Origin: Neelides folsomi
Lineage: Eukaryota; Arthropoda; Collembola; Neelipleona; Neelidae
Direction: 5' to 3'
Length of the DNA stretch: 33,510 nt
Assembly: GCA_034687125.1 (NCBI GenBank)
Contig: JAQGBZ010000548.1
Coordinates: forward strand, 1-33,510
Shown in pieces: positions 23,499 to 33,510 of the stretch. A program made the position numbers and the translations under genes. Below the pieces are notes generated by a model, which saw only the letters and a list, made by a program, of their open reading frames with translations, was not told the origin of the DNA and made no database searches. Each line of letters starts with the position of its first letter. The first letter of the stretch is position 1.

Positions 23499-23548
23499 AA
23501 TATAAAATATTTAATTTACACTTAATTATCCAATCACTCAATCTTAAT

Positions 23549-25992
23549 CTAATTCAATTGGTTTCTCAGCAAAACTTGAACATTAACTGCATTTGGGCTT
23601 CTCGTTAATCCACAGCAAAATGACATTGATGGTTCAGGATTAATAGGTGATTTGATGAAAGAATACTTTTGCAATAAAGAAGTCATGAAAATGAAGACAA
23701 ATTTTTTAGAAAAATGTTCTCCTACACATGTTCTTTTGCCTGTAAAGTATCAACATTTCATAATTTATTATTCTCTTTAGAATAAATTGATTAATGGGTC
23801 ATTGTCACAATACTCACCATAGCCAAATGGTATGATTTTATCAGCATTAATAATTTTCATTTCATCGTCAAGAAATCTCTCAGGTCGAAATTCTTCCGGA
23901 TCTTCCCAAATCTTTTTGCTATGATGAATAGCATACGAGTTGATGCCAATAAATGTATCCTTGATCAATATTTAATTTAGAATTAATTCCGGGTACTTAA
24001 TTACTTGATTATGTAGGTACTACAGACAGACTGTACTACAGACTGTACTACAGACTGTACATTGTAAAGTGTTGAGTTTCAAAATACCTTTGGAATGAAA
24101 TATCCTTCAAAGTATGAATCTCTGTTAGGAGCTCTTCCATTAATAGGAATAACATTTCCAACTCTTAAAGTTTCATACATAAATGCCTCAAAATAGGGCA
24201 TTCTAAAAAATAGTTAAGGATAAAAAATCACATTTAAATAAGTTTTTTCCCAAATTGACATGTAACATTATTATTATTTTAGTTGAATTGTGAAGTAAAA
24301 TAGAATTAAATTTACTTTGGCTTATGTTCAAGGTTCGGAGCTTCGTTTCCAATAACTGAATCAATCTCAGCTTGAACTTTCTTGTAGACTCTGTCATTAA
24401 GAATAAGAAATAAAAAGGCCCATTCAAGAGTTGTCGAACTTGAGTCAGATCCCCCAAAGAAAATATCCAGACAAAGCATAATAAACTTTTCGTCTTAAAA
24501 CAATTAAAAACTCATTTAAAACACCTTTAAGTTTATTTGTGAATTTACCAATAACATAAAGATTAAGTTTATTATTTCACCATTAAAATTCGGAACTTTC
24601 TTTTCAATGTCTTGGACTAATTTGTCGAGGAAATTTTCAGGCTCCTGATCCGGATTTAATTTGTAGTTCTTTTTTCGTCCATGGAGGATTTCCTAATTGA
24701 CATAAATAAGAAGTGACGAATAAGAAGAAAAGAATCATTAAACATTCTTTCAATACACAAATAATTAAGACCAATTAATGAACCTTGAAGAAACATTGAA
24801 AACTCTTGTGGTATTCGCTAAGGATCTGATGGGAAGTGAGTCCAGGAATGTAACGAAGAAATGGAAAAATGTAAACTAAATCAACTCCAGGCTTTTCAGC
24901 TTTGGTTGCAGCTTTAAGTAATACTATTAATTGGTTCAATCTTTGATCGTCGTACGAAAACCTTTCACCTGCTACCTGTAAATGGCCAAAAATATTAATG
25001 AGTAATAAAATTTGGCAATTATCACGGATAGATTATGTATTTAAGTTATATGTTACATTTAGATTTCTCACCATTGACCATATCGTATTTACTGATGATA
25101 ATATGAACAGATTTTTAATATTCACAATGTTCGAATTGCATTTTAACAATGTATCAAAAACTGCCATGAATTCGCTTGTCTCTTCACACACAAGTTTCTC
25201 AAAAGATTCTCCTCCTTTTGTGGCATATTCTCTGAAAAGGTGTTTTAAAACGTAATTCCGAGTATCTTTCCATTCCCGCCCCCAAGAAAAAAATAATCCT
25301 GGAAGCAATGTGTCGAAGAGGTTTTTTATAAAGTTACTTTAAACATGTTTTAATGCAAAATAAAATAAATTAATTATGAAAATTTGAGTTGAGTATATTC
25401 TGAAGAGTTACCTAAATTTTGATTAAAATAATACTCAAATCGAATTGACTTTTCGGGGACTCTGGCTGAAAAAACTTCAGAATTTAACATTTTTTTCGCT
25501 ATATCCAATTCGCCTACTCCAACTATAAACAAACAGAATGATTAAGGTATTTATTTTTAAAAAGTTAGTATACAGGTATGTGGGTATATATGTAATGTTA
25601 TGAATATTTTTGATGGCTAGCTACTTATATGTGATGTGAATCATTTAATTAGATTTTTTAACAATACCAAAATTATTGAATCCAAATTTCCATCCACAAA
25701 TGGGACCATATTTGTCATTCATGTCTTTTAATGCATCAAAAGGTTCTTGGCCTTTAAGACCAATATATGCAAGAATATGAAGATTTCCTATAATTGGATA
25801 TCCTTTTGGGCCTGTTAAATATTCAAAATTTTATATCCAATTGCAACCACAATGTATAACGTATTAATTGTAAGTAGATTATGGTATAATCTTACCTGGA
25901 AGATGTTTATTTTTGCTGAATAAACTAGTGATTCGATCATATAAATATTTTAATACTCCAAATGACACAATTAATATGATAATGGTAAACAT
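23549..25992 (-). CDS. Microsomal cytochrome P450 (CYP2-clan-like), ten exons
   Basis: An ER-anchored haem monooxygenase for xenobiotics or hormones, reduced by P450 reductase. Exons: 25992-25896, 25811-25668, 25522-25412, 25298-25072, 24975-24784, 24692-24581, 24493-24316, 24202-24088, 23959-23818, 23739-23549; all GT-AG and in frame, 502 residues. Parts in order: N-terminal anchor helix (1-19), proline hinge LPGPKGYP (31-38), helix C motif WGREWKDTR, I-helix FFGGSDSSSTT (306-316), K-helix ETLR (Glu364, Arg367), PERF motif, and haem loop FGYGKRTCVG with ligand Cys444. The GLFFSWGREWK and IWSMVAGERF motifs and intron-rich structure point to the CYP2 clan. The I-helix Thr that normally helps O2 activation is Ser312 here. 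Exon 4 must start at the acceptor at 25299, because the longer open frame upstream conflicts in phase. Intron 8 carries a 12-bp tandem repeat. Substrate unknown. Confidence 0.95.
24018..24060. repeat. Short tandem repeat, 12-bp period, in a P450 intron
   Basis: About three copies of TACTACAGACTG-type units, the first imperfect. It lies in the intron between P450 exons 8 and 9 and does not touch the splice sites. Confidence 0.7.
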
Positions 25993-27335
25993 GATTAATG
26001 ATATTCAATACTAATTACTAAATTTTTCTTCCAGAATCACACAGAAAGTAAAACTTCCCTGGTCTCTTAACTAGTAACAGTAAAACCACAGTTTAAAGAC
26101 ACAAGTCCTATATCACCTATTTCGTAAAGAAGTGTAAATTGTTCGTTTAAGCATTGACCAATTGAAGAGTCAAAGAAGGTATTAATTACTCAATCACAAG
26201 GTGAAGATGTTTAGTAGTCAAAGACCATAAAATGAATGAAATATTCAAAGATATAAAAATCTTGTATTAAATTTAACATCATCAATATAAACACGGGGGT
26301 AAATTCCGCATAATGTCGAAAAATAATAGAAGATAAGTATACTATTTTTACAAGAAGGAAATCTGTGTAAGTTAAGTATACCTATTGATTAAATCTATAG
26401 GTATCTGTAAGCACCTTCTATGAATAATGAAAAACAAAAAACAAAGCAAATACTGAGAATTTCTTCGTCATCTCCATCCATTTAATCGAATTTGTTTATT
26501 TTTTATACAAAAATTAAATTAAGTGTTTGATATTAAAAAATTTCCATTACATTTGCATAATGATAATTTGACCAATTTGTTCATTTACTTTAATAAAGAT
26601 ATTTATTCAATTAAGAAAAGTCATATTCATTTCTTGAGAAAATTATCGTTGAGTTGAGTGTTTGTTAATACTCATCCTTGATCCAAGTGTTTACCTATAC
26701 ATAAATAATTAGAATTGTATTCTAAAAACTAGCTAGGAAGCAATTAAATACACGAAATGTGATTTATAGGAAGTTCACTGAGACAATAAATACTTAAGAT
26801 AATATAGTATTTTAGAGTAATTTCTAATGGAATTCTCTCAAGACAATGAGAACAAAAAAAAGATTGCTTCAAACTTCTCATATCATTTATTTGAATTCAT
26901 TCTATTCTATCCATTTATTTCTTCCAGGAATTGGCAAAATATTATCCCAATGTTTAACAAAATAATACTCAAGAAGTCGTATTTGTAGTTAAATATAGGT
27001 ATATTTATAACAATATAGTACACTATATAAAGGTATTGCTGTAATATTTGACACTTTGAATTTCTCAACATTACCTGCTAATATTTGACTCTACTATAAA
27101 TGAACATATGATAATTAGTTATTTTTATTTTACACCTGAGCGATAATAAGTGAAGGTTGAAATGTTGAAAAGATTGCAATTCCGACATCATCGCTTCATC
27201 AAAATGCGTTTTTAATTTTAATAAGCAATATTGTAATTACCAATATTTCAATGGATGGAAATTATCGATTTAATTTCTTTATTTTTATAAATTTTAATTT
27301 AAATATTGAAATCATTATTAAAAAAATTAATTAAA
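25993..27335. other. Non-coding AT-rich interval
   Basis: Divergent spacer between the P450 and the kinase fragment. No kinase extracellular or transmembrane exon was recognised here, and no other gene or repeat. Confidence 0.5.
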
Positions 27336-27936
27336 ATGAAAGGAAAAGAAACATTGGGTACTGGATTTTTTAGTGGTGTGTATAAAGGACATGTAAAATT
27401 TGAAATTGAAACTGTTGAAGTCGCATTTAAAGTTATTAAATCCGGTGTTGAAATCGATCAAATCAAATCTCTTTTAGATGAATTAAAAATAATGTCTTGT
27501 ATTGAAAAGCATGAAAACATTGTGTCTTTAGTCGCTGCATGTACTGAAAACTTAAACAAAAGTAAATTATGATTATAACTTACTGTTAATATTTTAATTT
27601 ACATTTTAAATAACAATTAGTTCATTTTTATTTAATATAATCAGATAGATTTGGTTTATTTTGATTTATTAAAATTAATTTAAATATATTTATCAGACGA
27701 AATTTATATTGCTGTTGAATATTGCGCTCTTGGAAGTTTATACGACAATTTAATAAAATTTGATATCAACTATCCAAACACATTGAATCCAATCATTGAC
27801 AAGTTTTTATTAATTAAAATTTTAAATTAATACTTAATGAATTGTTTAATAAAATTATTATAATTATAGAAGTGAAGCAAATACAAATTTCAACTACAGT
27901 GACACTGGCATGAAAACACTTATTAATTGGTCATGA
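27336..27936 (+). pseudogene. Truncated receptor-tyrosine-kinase catalytic domain (N-lobe only)
   Basis: Three spliceable segments (27336-27561, 27697-27802, 27870-27936) join in frame to 132 residues. They carry the Gly-loop LGTGFFSGVYKG, the ATP-anchoring Lys in VAFKVIK, the helix-C Glu in LLDELKIM, HENIVSLVAACTEN, and the hinge VEYCALGSLYDNL. A kinase-insert-like stretch ends TLINWS, where receptor kinases continue into helix E. TGA-TAA follows immediately. The catalytic loop (HRD), DFG motif and whole C-lobe are absent downstream, and no ectodomain or transmembrane segment lies upstream. The hinge and insert resemble VEGFR/PDGFR/FGFR-type receptors. The piece cannot be an active kinase. 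Intact frame and splice sites suggest a young fragment of a duplicated gene, or less likely an expressed N-lobe protein. Confidence 0.72.
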
Positions 27937-28703
27937 TAATATACCCGTTTTCACACCCAAGATCTTGACCCCAACCCGTTCCTGCTAACAAATAATTTAT
28001 ATTCAAATGATAATAATAAATAATAATAATAATGATTCGTATTATACTATGTATAAAAGATATTCACTATTCTACACAAGTTACAATGTTCTATGATTTA
28101 ATTGCATAATGCCATAATTGAATCAACCATGATGAAAATAGAACAAAAGTAAAAATTCGATAATTTAATCTTTTAATCACAACTCATTAAAGAATATCGT
28201 ATTCTACTACCATATACACATATACATGCGATAATTTAATAATATTTAATTTCACAATATAAGTATTTTCTATGAGTAAAAGCCAACAAAGCAGGTTCAC
28301 TTCCATCATATTTAATTCGCTCAATTTACACATTTGTTTGATTATTGTATGTGTTAATTCATTAGCCTTAAGCATTAGAGACATTTTTGCCTCCGATAAT
28401 ATATTTCATTCTTTAGTTATGATGAGTTGATGAGTTATAAGTAAGATTTGATATAAAACAATTTAAGATCATACAAATTAGATATAAATATTTTACGTAA
28501 ATGATAAAATTGTTTAGAGTTTATTTGTAAATCAACTGTCTAACCATCAATCAAATTGACTATCAATGAATTACTAACTATATAATATCTAACCAGTTCA
28601 CCTACTCAAGTTAAAGTACTTATAGAATAAAATCGGGGAATTTAGCTCAATTAAAGGAACATAATAGGTTCAATTTAATTCAAAAAGCATTTACAGCTTG
28701 AAG
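27937..28703. other. Non-coding AT-rich interval upstream of the lysozyme
   Basis: Searched for the missing kinase C-lobe without success. It must hold the lysozyme promoter; only a weak TATA-like stretch near 28620 is visible. Confidence 0.45.
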
Positions 28704-30341
28704 ATGAATCTTTTCTATATTGCTTTAGTTGGAGCAATTGCTGTTTCTTCTGCTTCAGCTGCAGGTGATAAATCAAAGAAGCTTAAATATTTTGATTAGC
28801 TTTCTATCAATTGACAGAGAAGTGTAGGGCTAGGTAGTAGGCCAAAGTTTTTAATTAAATAAGAACAATTTAATTTAATAATTCAAATTATGTATGTTAC
28901 AGTTTATTAAATAAGTAGAAATTGTAAAATTATTTTATTTTTATGATATTTTAAATATTTTTCAGGATACACCGGACCAACGAATGCTGCTGGGCTTTCT
29001 CTGGTCAAAGAGTTTGAAGGATGGTTTCCAAACTTTTACACTGACCCTGTTGTAAGTACTATTCTAACATTAACCAATGAAGAATTACCATTAACAAAAG
29101 TATCTAGAGTATAATTATGTTTTATGGAAGTATTCATCATTGCTCATTACTTCCGTAATAATCATAATGAGGTTATATTGACAAAATAGGGAATTCGAAC
29201 AATTGGTTATGGTCATGCTTGTCACGTATGGGATTGTTCGACTCCACTCAATGGGAAATATTCTGTTCCTCTGAGCGCAGCAAATGGAGAGGCGCTGCTC
29301 AAGGAAGATTTGGCTTATCCAGGAAGGTAATTATATAAAGGAAGAAAGGAATTTTAATTATTAATTTATTAAACACTATTTTGCTTTTTTGAATGACAAC
29401 GAATTGTTAAATTGATTCAGATACGAGAAATGTGTGAATGCTCATGTTACATACAATCTGAATGCAAATCAATTTTCCTCCCTCGCATCTTTCGTTTTCA
29501 ATCTTGGTTGTGGAAACTTCCAATCTTCGACTCTTCTGAAGCTTCTTAATCAAGGAAGTAGGGACACTTACCATTAAAATTTAAATACTATTATTAAAAT
29601 TATTAAAAACAATTTTATTATTTTTAATAATAAATAAATTGTCAGATATCGTGGACGCTTCCAAGGAATTCGGGAAATGGATTAATGCCGGAGGTCAACC
29701 TTTGCCCGGGCTCATCAGAAGGCGCGAAGCAGAAAGAGTTCTCTTCTGTACCGGAGGATGTAATAACATTATTCATAAATACCTGCTTAAAAACAATTTT
29801 TCAAAAAATTATAAAAATATCGATAAATGCTAATTTATATTTCAACAATTTCAAGATGTTTACAATAAGATATAAGTATTTATCTACATGAGACAATTAA
29901 ATAATTAATCAATTCACACTTCTTTGCTCTATTCATTTAGTATGCGGAGCATCTGGAACTTGCCAAGGGAGAGTTGCTGCTGATGGTGGGTTGAATGTCC
30001 GAAGAGATCCAAACTCTTCCAGCGCCATTGTGGGATCATTGGCAAATGTAATTCTTTTGAGACATTGGGTTTTTTACATTGAATCTCATATTATTTTATG
30101 CAAATTTTATATATTTCATGTAAATGATGAGTTTAGAAATTGTAATTATATTTATGAATAGTTTAAAAATTCATTTTCTCCATTTTTGATTTTTTAGGGA
30201 GCAAATGTTAACATTGGGTCAAGGGTTAGTGGAAGTAATGTGAGTGGAAACACGAATTGGTTTCATGTAGGAAACGGCTACGTTTCTGCCTACTACATCA
30301 CCATCACTGCCACCGGCGGCCATGCTTGGTGTGCCAAATAG
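28704..30341 (+). CDS. Secreted phage-type (GH24) lysozyme with bacterial SH3 domain, seven exons
   Basis: Predicted peptidoglycan muramidase, hydrolysing MurNAc-GlcNAc bonds outside the cell, for antibacterial defence or digestion. Exons: 28704-28764, 28966-29051, 29190-29326, 29421-29557, 29646-29759, 29941-30047, 30198-30341; all GT-AG and in frame, 261 residues. Signal peptide about 1-19 (small residues before AAG). The GH24 domain spans about 21-178: LVKEFEGWFP, YTDPVGIRTIGYGH. Catalytic Glu38, Asp47 and Thr53 keep the 9- and 6-residue spacing of T4 lysozyme Glu11-Asp20-Thr26. NQFSSLASFVFNLGCGNF matches the helix around the family's conserved SFxFNxG. After LCGASGTC comes an SH3b-like domain (about 188-250: LNVRRDP, AIVGSLANG, WFHVGNGYVSAYYI), normally a bacterial cell-wall-binding module. 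GH24 and SH3b are bacterial/phage families, so horizontal origin is inferred. Introns, signal peptide and animal neighbours argue against contamination. Confidence 0.95.
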
Positions 30342-30437
30342 AAATGGAAAAACAAATTTACCAATCCATTTATCAATACCCATCAATCACTTACACTTTT
30401 CTTATCATGGATATTGGATATCATGGATTGTGCAAGA

Positions 30438-30443
30438 AATAAA
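30438..30443 (+). terminator. Polyadenylation signal AATAAA of the lysozyme
   Basis: AATAAA about 97 bases after the lysozyme stop codon; a eukaryotic 3'-end signal that supports expression as an mRNA. Confidence 0.55.
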
Positions 30444-32120
30444 CAATGCAAAAATAGGCTTAATATTTATAAATGTCTGATTACAATATACAATTAGGAT
30501 TTGTGCAATTGGCAATTTAATTAACAAGTGCTCTGTTATGATTTACAAGATTATTTTATTGATAAATTGTAAAATAGAAAAAAGATATTAGAAATAAATT
30601 GCCAATTAAATAAATAGCTTCATTTTACCATTTTAATTTGATAACTCTTCATTCTGTCATTTTTTTCTCTTAAGTTGTCGGATAATCTCACTTCAATGTA
30701 GTGATGTGGTTAGGTAGCGTTTTGGAGAGCTGGTGAGATATGTTAGTATTTAGTGGGAAACTCAATGAATATTAAGAAGGAAATGAGATTATGTGGGAAT
30801 ATCAAATAGTAGTACGTGTCCAACATGATTGTGAATTCTCCCATTAGCAATTCCCTTTTCACCATTTTCAAGGAATTTTACCAAGATTTTAGCTAACATT
30901 TACCTATTGAGAGGAAGATATTTTAGAATCTGTCCAGCCAAATAACCTTGATGCGAACAATCTGTTTTTGAATATATTCTTAGTTCCAATACTGAATTAA
31001 ATTTGATTTCTTTTATAGCATAAATAAATGCTTTGGATCTCTATTTGGAGTGTTTGCTTTTTAATGTTATAAATATCACACCTTTTAACAGCGAGATAGA
31101 ATTTTTGTAACAAATAATTAATCTCGTTATTTACCGTAAAAGTACGATTAAAAGCCTGGTTCGAATAAACGCCTAGTTCGTTAGGCGCGTTTAAATAAAT
31201 CCATGTACATTATATACATAATACATACTATATATACCTACCTACTTATTTTACATTATAGTAATAAATTGCACTTGTTAAACAACCAATTTTAACGGTT
31301 ATTTAATTGGTTATAAAATTATAAAATAATATAATATTTAAAAATAGTAAATTGAATTGGCAGATGAGGCCTAAAAATCATCAAAGATAATAAGATGACT
31401 GTCGCTAATTGTTTATTAGGTCGGATATAGATTTCTAATTTATCTCACAAGAACCTTATTAATATTATTATAATGAGTTGCCTAACCTATTTTGTATCAT
31501 TTCTTCATCATGCATTCAATTTCTGTTGTGGAGGGTGGGGGGGGGGGTGAAGATCTGGAGATGGGGAATGATTTTATTTTTGAGTTGGATCGAGGCTGAG
31601 AGACGGAGGGAGGTTGTTGGAGTTGGCCTGGAATATCAACCTGGTCAACTTTCAGAAGCAAACTCATTTTCGAGTTTTGGACAAATGGATTTACCTTCCT
31701 ACATTCAACTATTTACTTTTTACGTTCATATTTTTAATGATTGAAATGTAAAGGTGTGAAGGTTGAATGAAGTCCTTTTTAAATGTACAGATTATTATAA
31801 TTTAGTAATATTAAAAGAATTTAACTACCTAATTGATAAAAAGATCAGGAACATCCAACATATAGTAAGCGACAGTCGCTTATATTTTTTAACCTAATCT
31901 ACCAGAATAGATGTCGCAAGAAATAGCTCCATCGCAAGCGATGTGGCTTTACTTTTGTTGGGTGTTGGGTAAAAGGCATTCTCCGTTCGGGTACTAAAGC
32001 TGTCCAGTTCTCCACTAACCTCACCATTTGGATAGCCGATGGATAACATGGAGACGAAAGGTTTCAACCTCACCGACATTTTGCGAACACTGGTTACGAG
32101 TTTCGAATGAGTTTTAGTTT
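30444..32120. other. Non-coding interval with a poly-G tract
   Basis: No gene recognised. There is a short hairpin around 31167-31193 and a GC-richer stretch at 31530-31640 that starts with a run of ten G. The minus-strand frame 31894-32166 is open but matches nothing I know and overlaps the next repeat. Confidence 0.4.
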
Positions 32121-32124
32121 CCCG

Positions 32125-32320
32125 GCTGGGATTTCCGGCAATTTCCGGCAATTTCCGTAACGGCAACTGCCTGGTGCCGTTACGGCAATTGCCGGCTGCC
32201 GTAACGGCAATTGCCGTCTCACATAAAAAGGTAGGAATTACGGCAACTGCCGTGAAGGCAACTGCCGTTAGGTAACTGCCTTCAGTATAAAATTTACGAC
32301 AATTTTAGGCAATTGCCGTC
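32125..32320. repeat. Cluster of short GC-rich palindromes (GGCAAYTGCC / GCCGTWACGGC)
   Basis: About 200 bp packed with variants of two motifs. The perfect 12-base palindrome CGGCAATTGCCG occurs at 32183-32194 and 32205-32216. GCCGTTACGGC and GCCGTAACGGC blocks and imperfect GGCAACTGCC copies surround them. Flanking DNA is AT-rich. It is neither a simple tandem array nor coding; probably a transposon end or satellite-like sequence. Confidence 0.75.
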
Positions 32321-32520
32321 AATTTTAAATAATTTTAAATTCACTTTGAATAAAATAAATTTGAATCCAAGGACAAAAATTAAAAAGTTAAAACATTTTT
32401 AATTTACTCGAATTAACTTTGAATCATACAATTTACAATTTTCTTAGCCCAAGGGCAGGATTTAGTCTTTTAAGTCTTAGTCTTATAAGTTATAACTACA
32501 CAATGTCGCATATTTCTCCA

Positions 32521-32656
32521 TTACCGTGTCCAAATATTCCGGCCCAGGGATACTGTGCCGTTACTCTGTCGAAAATCTCCGGCCCAGGGGTACGGTGCCA
32601 GTACCGTGTCCAAAATCTCCGCCTCAAGTGTGCGGTAACAGTGCCGTGTCCACTCC
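32521..32656. repeat. 40-bp tandem repeat, about 3.4 copies
   Basis: Diverged units run 32521-32560, 32561-32600, 32601-32640 and 32641-32656. Each starts with a variant of TTACCGTGTCCAAA and the first two share CTCCGGCCCAGGG-like centres. The open frame crossing it is a consequence of the repeat (three units of 40 = 120 bases). Confidence 0.8.
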
Positions 32657-33060
32657 ATGAAACTTGGATGAAGTGTGTCGGATACTTTGATAACGTGTCC
32701 TGCCTAGGTTTGTATGTAAGTAATTGTTTTAAAACAATATTGTTGATATTTACGTATTATGTTTATTTTTTACACTGCGAGATAGTTGATAAACAATAAC
32801 TTGTCATGTTATTTTTGTTTTATTAATTGAACACAATATGATCAAATGTTATTATAAGTTATAATTTTTGCCATGATTAAAACCTTGCTGATCTTATTCA
32901 ACTGAATTTTTAATTGATCCTTTTTAATAATGTTCAGGGCTCTGAAGTTTAGGTGCATACATGTTTTTTATTAGTTAAAACTGATGGGAAAGGTTTTGGC
33001 TGTGCACGTTCTATGCTTCATAGACCTTAAAAACGCATAGTTTTTTGTACATATTTTGGA
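32657..33060. other. Non-coding AT-rich interval
   Basis: Nothing recognised between the two repeat blocks. Confidence 0.5.
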
Positions 33061-33510
33061 ATCGGTACATATTTTGCATATTCGTACATATTCATACATA
33101 AAAAAATGTTTTCATACATATTTTCCTACTTTTAGGAAAGTTGTATAGGAAAAATGATAAATTTTATTAATTTATATAGAATATTTGAGATTTAAATTAT
33201 AAATTTAATGTAACAAAGCAAGTTTGTATAATATAAACTTGCATTGCTGTATAGAAATGAAATTAACGCAAAATATTTTTTATATATTTTACATATATTA
33301 TTTTCGAATCTACATATTTTACATATTCGTACATATTCATACATAAAAATATGTTTTCATACATATTTTCTCGATTTTAATTGTTTAATAGCTATAAACT
33401 GCTTAAATTCTCGAAAAAGCTCATACATATTTCCATACATATTTTCTCGATTTTAATTGTTTAATAGCTATAAACTGCTTAAATTCTCGAAAAAGCTCAT
33501 ACATATTTCC
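33061..33510. repeat. Repeat array of CATACATATTT-rich units reaching the window edge
   Basis: Two nested levels are visible. A block of about 50 bp at 33077-33126 recurs at about 33322-33371, 245 bp later. Then a 76-bp unit (33361-33436) is followed at once by a near-identical second copy (33437-33510) cut by the window end. All parts share ACATATTC and CATACATATTT words. It is probably a satellite or the tail of a larger repeat continuing outside. Confidence 0.8.

Noticed and set aside
25299..25345. Possible longer P450 exon 4 starting upstream of the chosen acceptor
   Set aside because: The upstream acceptor gives a stop codon in the required phase, whereas the acceptor ending at 25299 restores the conserved NLGLFFSWG reading.
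31140..31200. tRNA-like B-box (GGTTCGAAT) and adjacent hairpin
   Set aside because: No A-box, acceptor stem or cloverleaf can be folded around it; not a tRNA, and a SINE body is not evident.
31478..31744. 88-codon plus-strand frame through the poly-G tract
   Set aside because: The composition is dictated by the G-rich stretch; no motif or family resemblance.
31894..32166. 90-codon minus-strand frame
   Set aside because: It resembles no known protein, starts inside the palindrome cluster, and has no splice or upstream partner; a decayed transposon remains possible.
32419..32799. 126-codon plus-strand frame with repeated Cys
   Set aside because: The apparent Cys pattern comes from translation of the 40-bp minisatellite; three 40-bp units preserve frame by chance.
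1..33510. CRISPR array, bacterial operon or phage cluster around the lysozyme
   Set aside because: All neighbours are spliced animal genes and no regularly spaced direct repeats with unique spacers exist; the lysozyme itself has introns.

Overview
This window is AT-rich, intron-dense eukaryotic nuclear DNA, almost certainly from an arthropod. Evidence: short GT-AG introns in every gene; a CLIP-domain serine protease; a cytochrome b5-related desaturase of the Drosophila Cyt-b5-r kind; a CYP2-clan-like P450; an invertebrate-type UGT; and many small terminal-inverted-repeat elements. A springtail or another non-insect arthropod would fit, but the sequence alone does not settle the species.

Layout. 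1-1690: non-coding, with two inverted-repeat elements. 1844-4990 (-): complete nine-exon PLP-dependent glutamate-decarboxylase-like gene (532 aa). 6699-7700 (+): isolated retrotransposon Gag ORF with a zinc knuckle, no pol and no in-frame ATG at its 5' end. 9226-10423: cluster of four small inverted-repeat elements. 11580-14583 (+): eight-exon CLIP serine protease (518 aa). 15259-17263 (-): four-exon UDP-glycosyltransferase (570 aa), convergent with the protease. 19658-21468 (+): five-exon cytochrome b5/desaturase fusion (442 aa). 22071-22542 (-): last two exons of an unrecognised single-pass membrane protein. 23549-25992 (-): ten-exon cytochrome P450 (502 aa). 27336-27936 (+): receptor-tyrosine-kinase fragment that stops after the N-lobe and insert. 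28704-30341 (+): seven-exon secreted phage-type (GH24) lysozyme with a bacterial SH3 domain (261 aa). 30342-33510: non-coding, ending in three kinds of repeat.

The genes do not form an operon. As a set they read as an environmental-response neighbourhood: xenobiotic metabolism (P450 phase I, UGT phase II), immunity or digestion (CLIP protease, lysozyme), lipid oxidation and amino-acid decarboxylation. The most striking item is the GH24-SH3b lysozyme. It has a bacterial/phage architecture with the catalytic Glu-Asp-Thr spacing intact, but sits in a spliced gene with a signal peptide between ordinary animal genes. That is best explained by old horizontal transfer followed by domestication.

Exon models were built by hand from reading frames, splice signals and family knowledge; all lengths given are sums of those exons.
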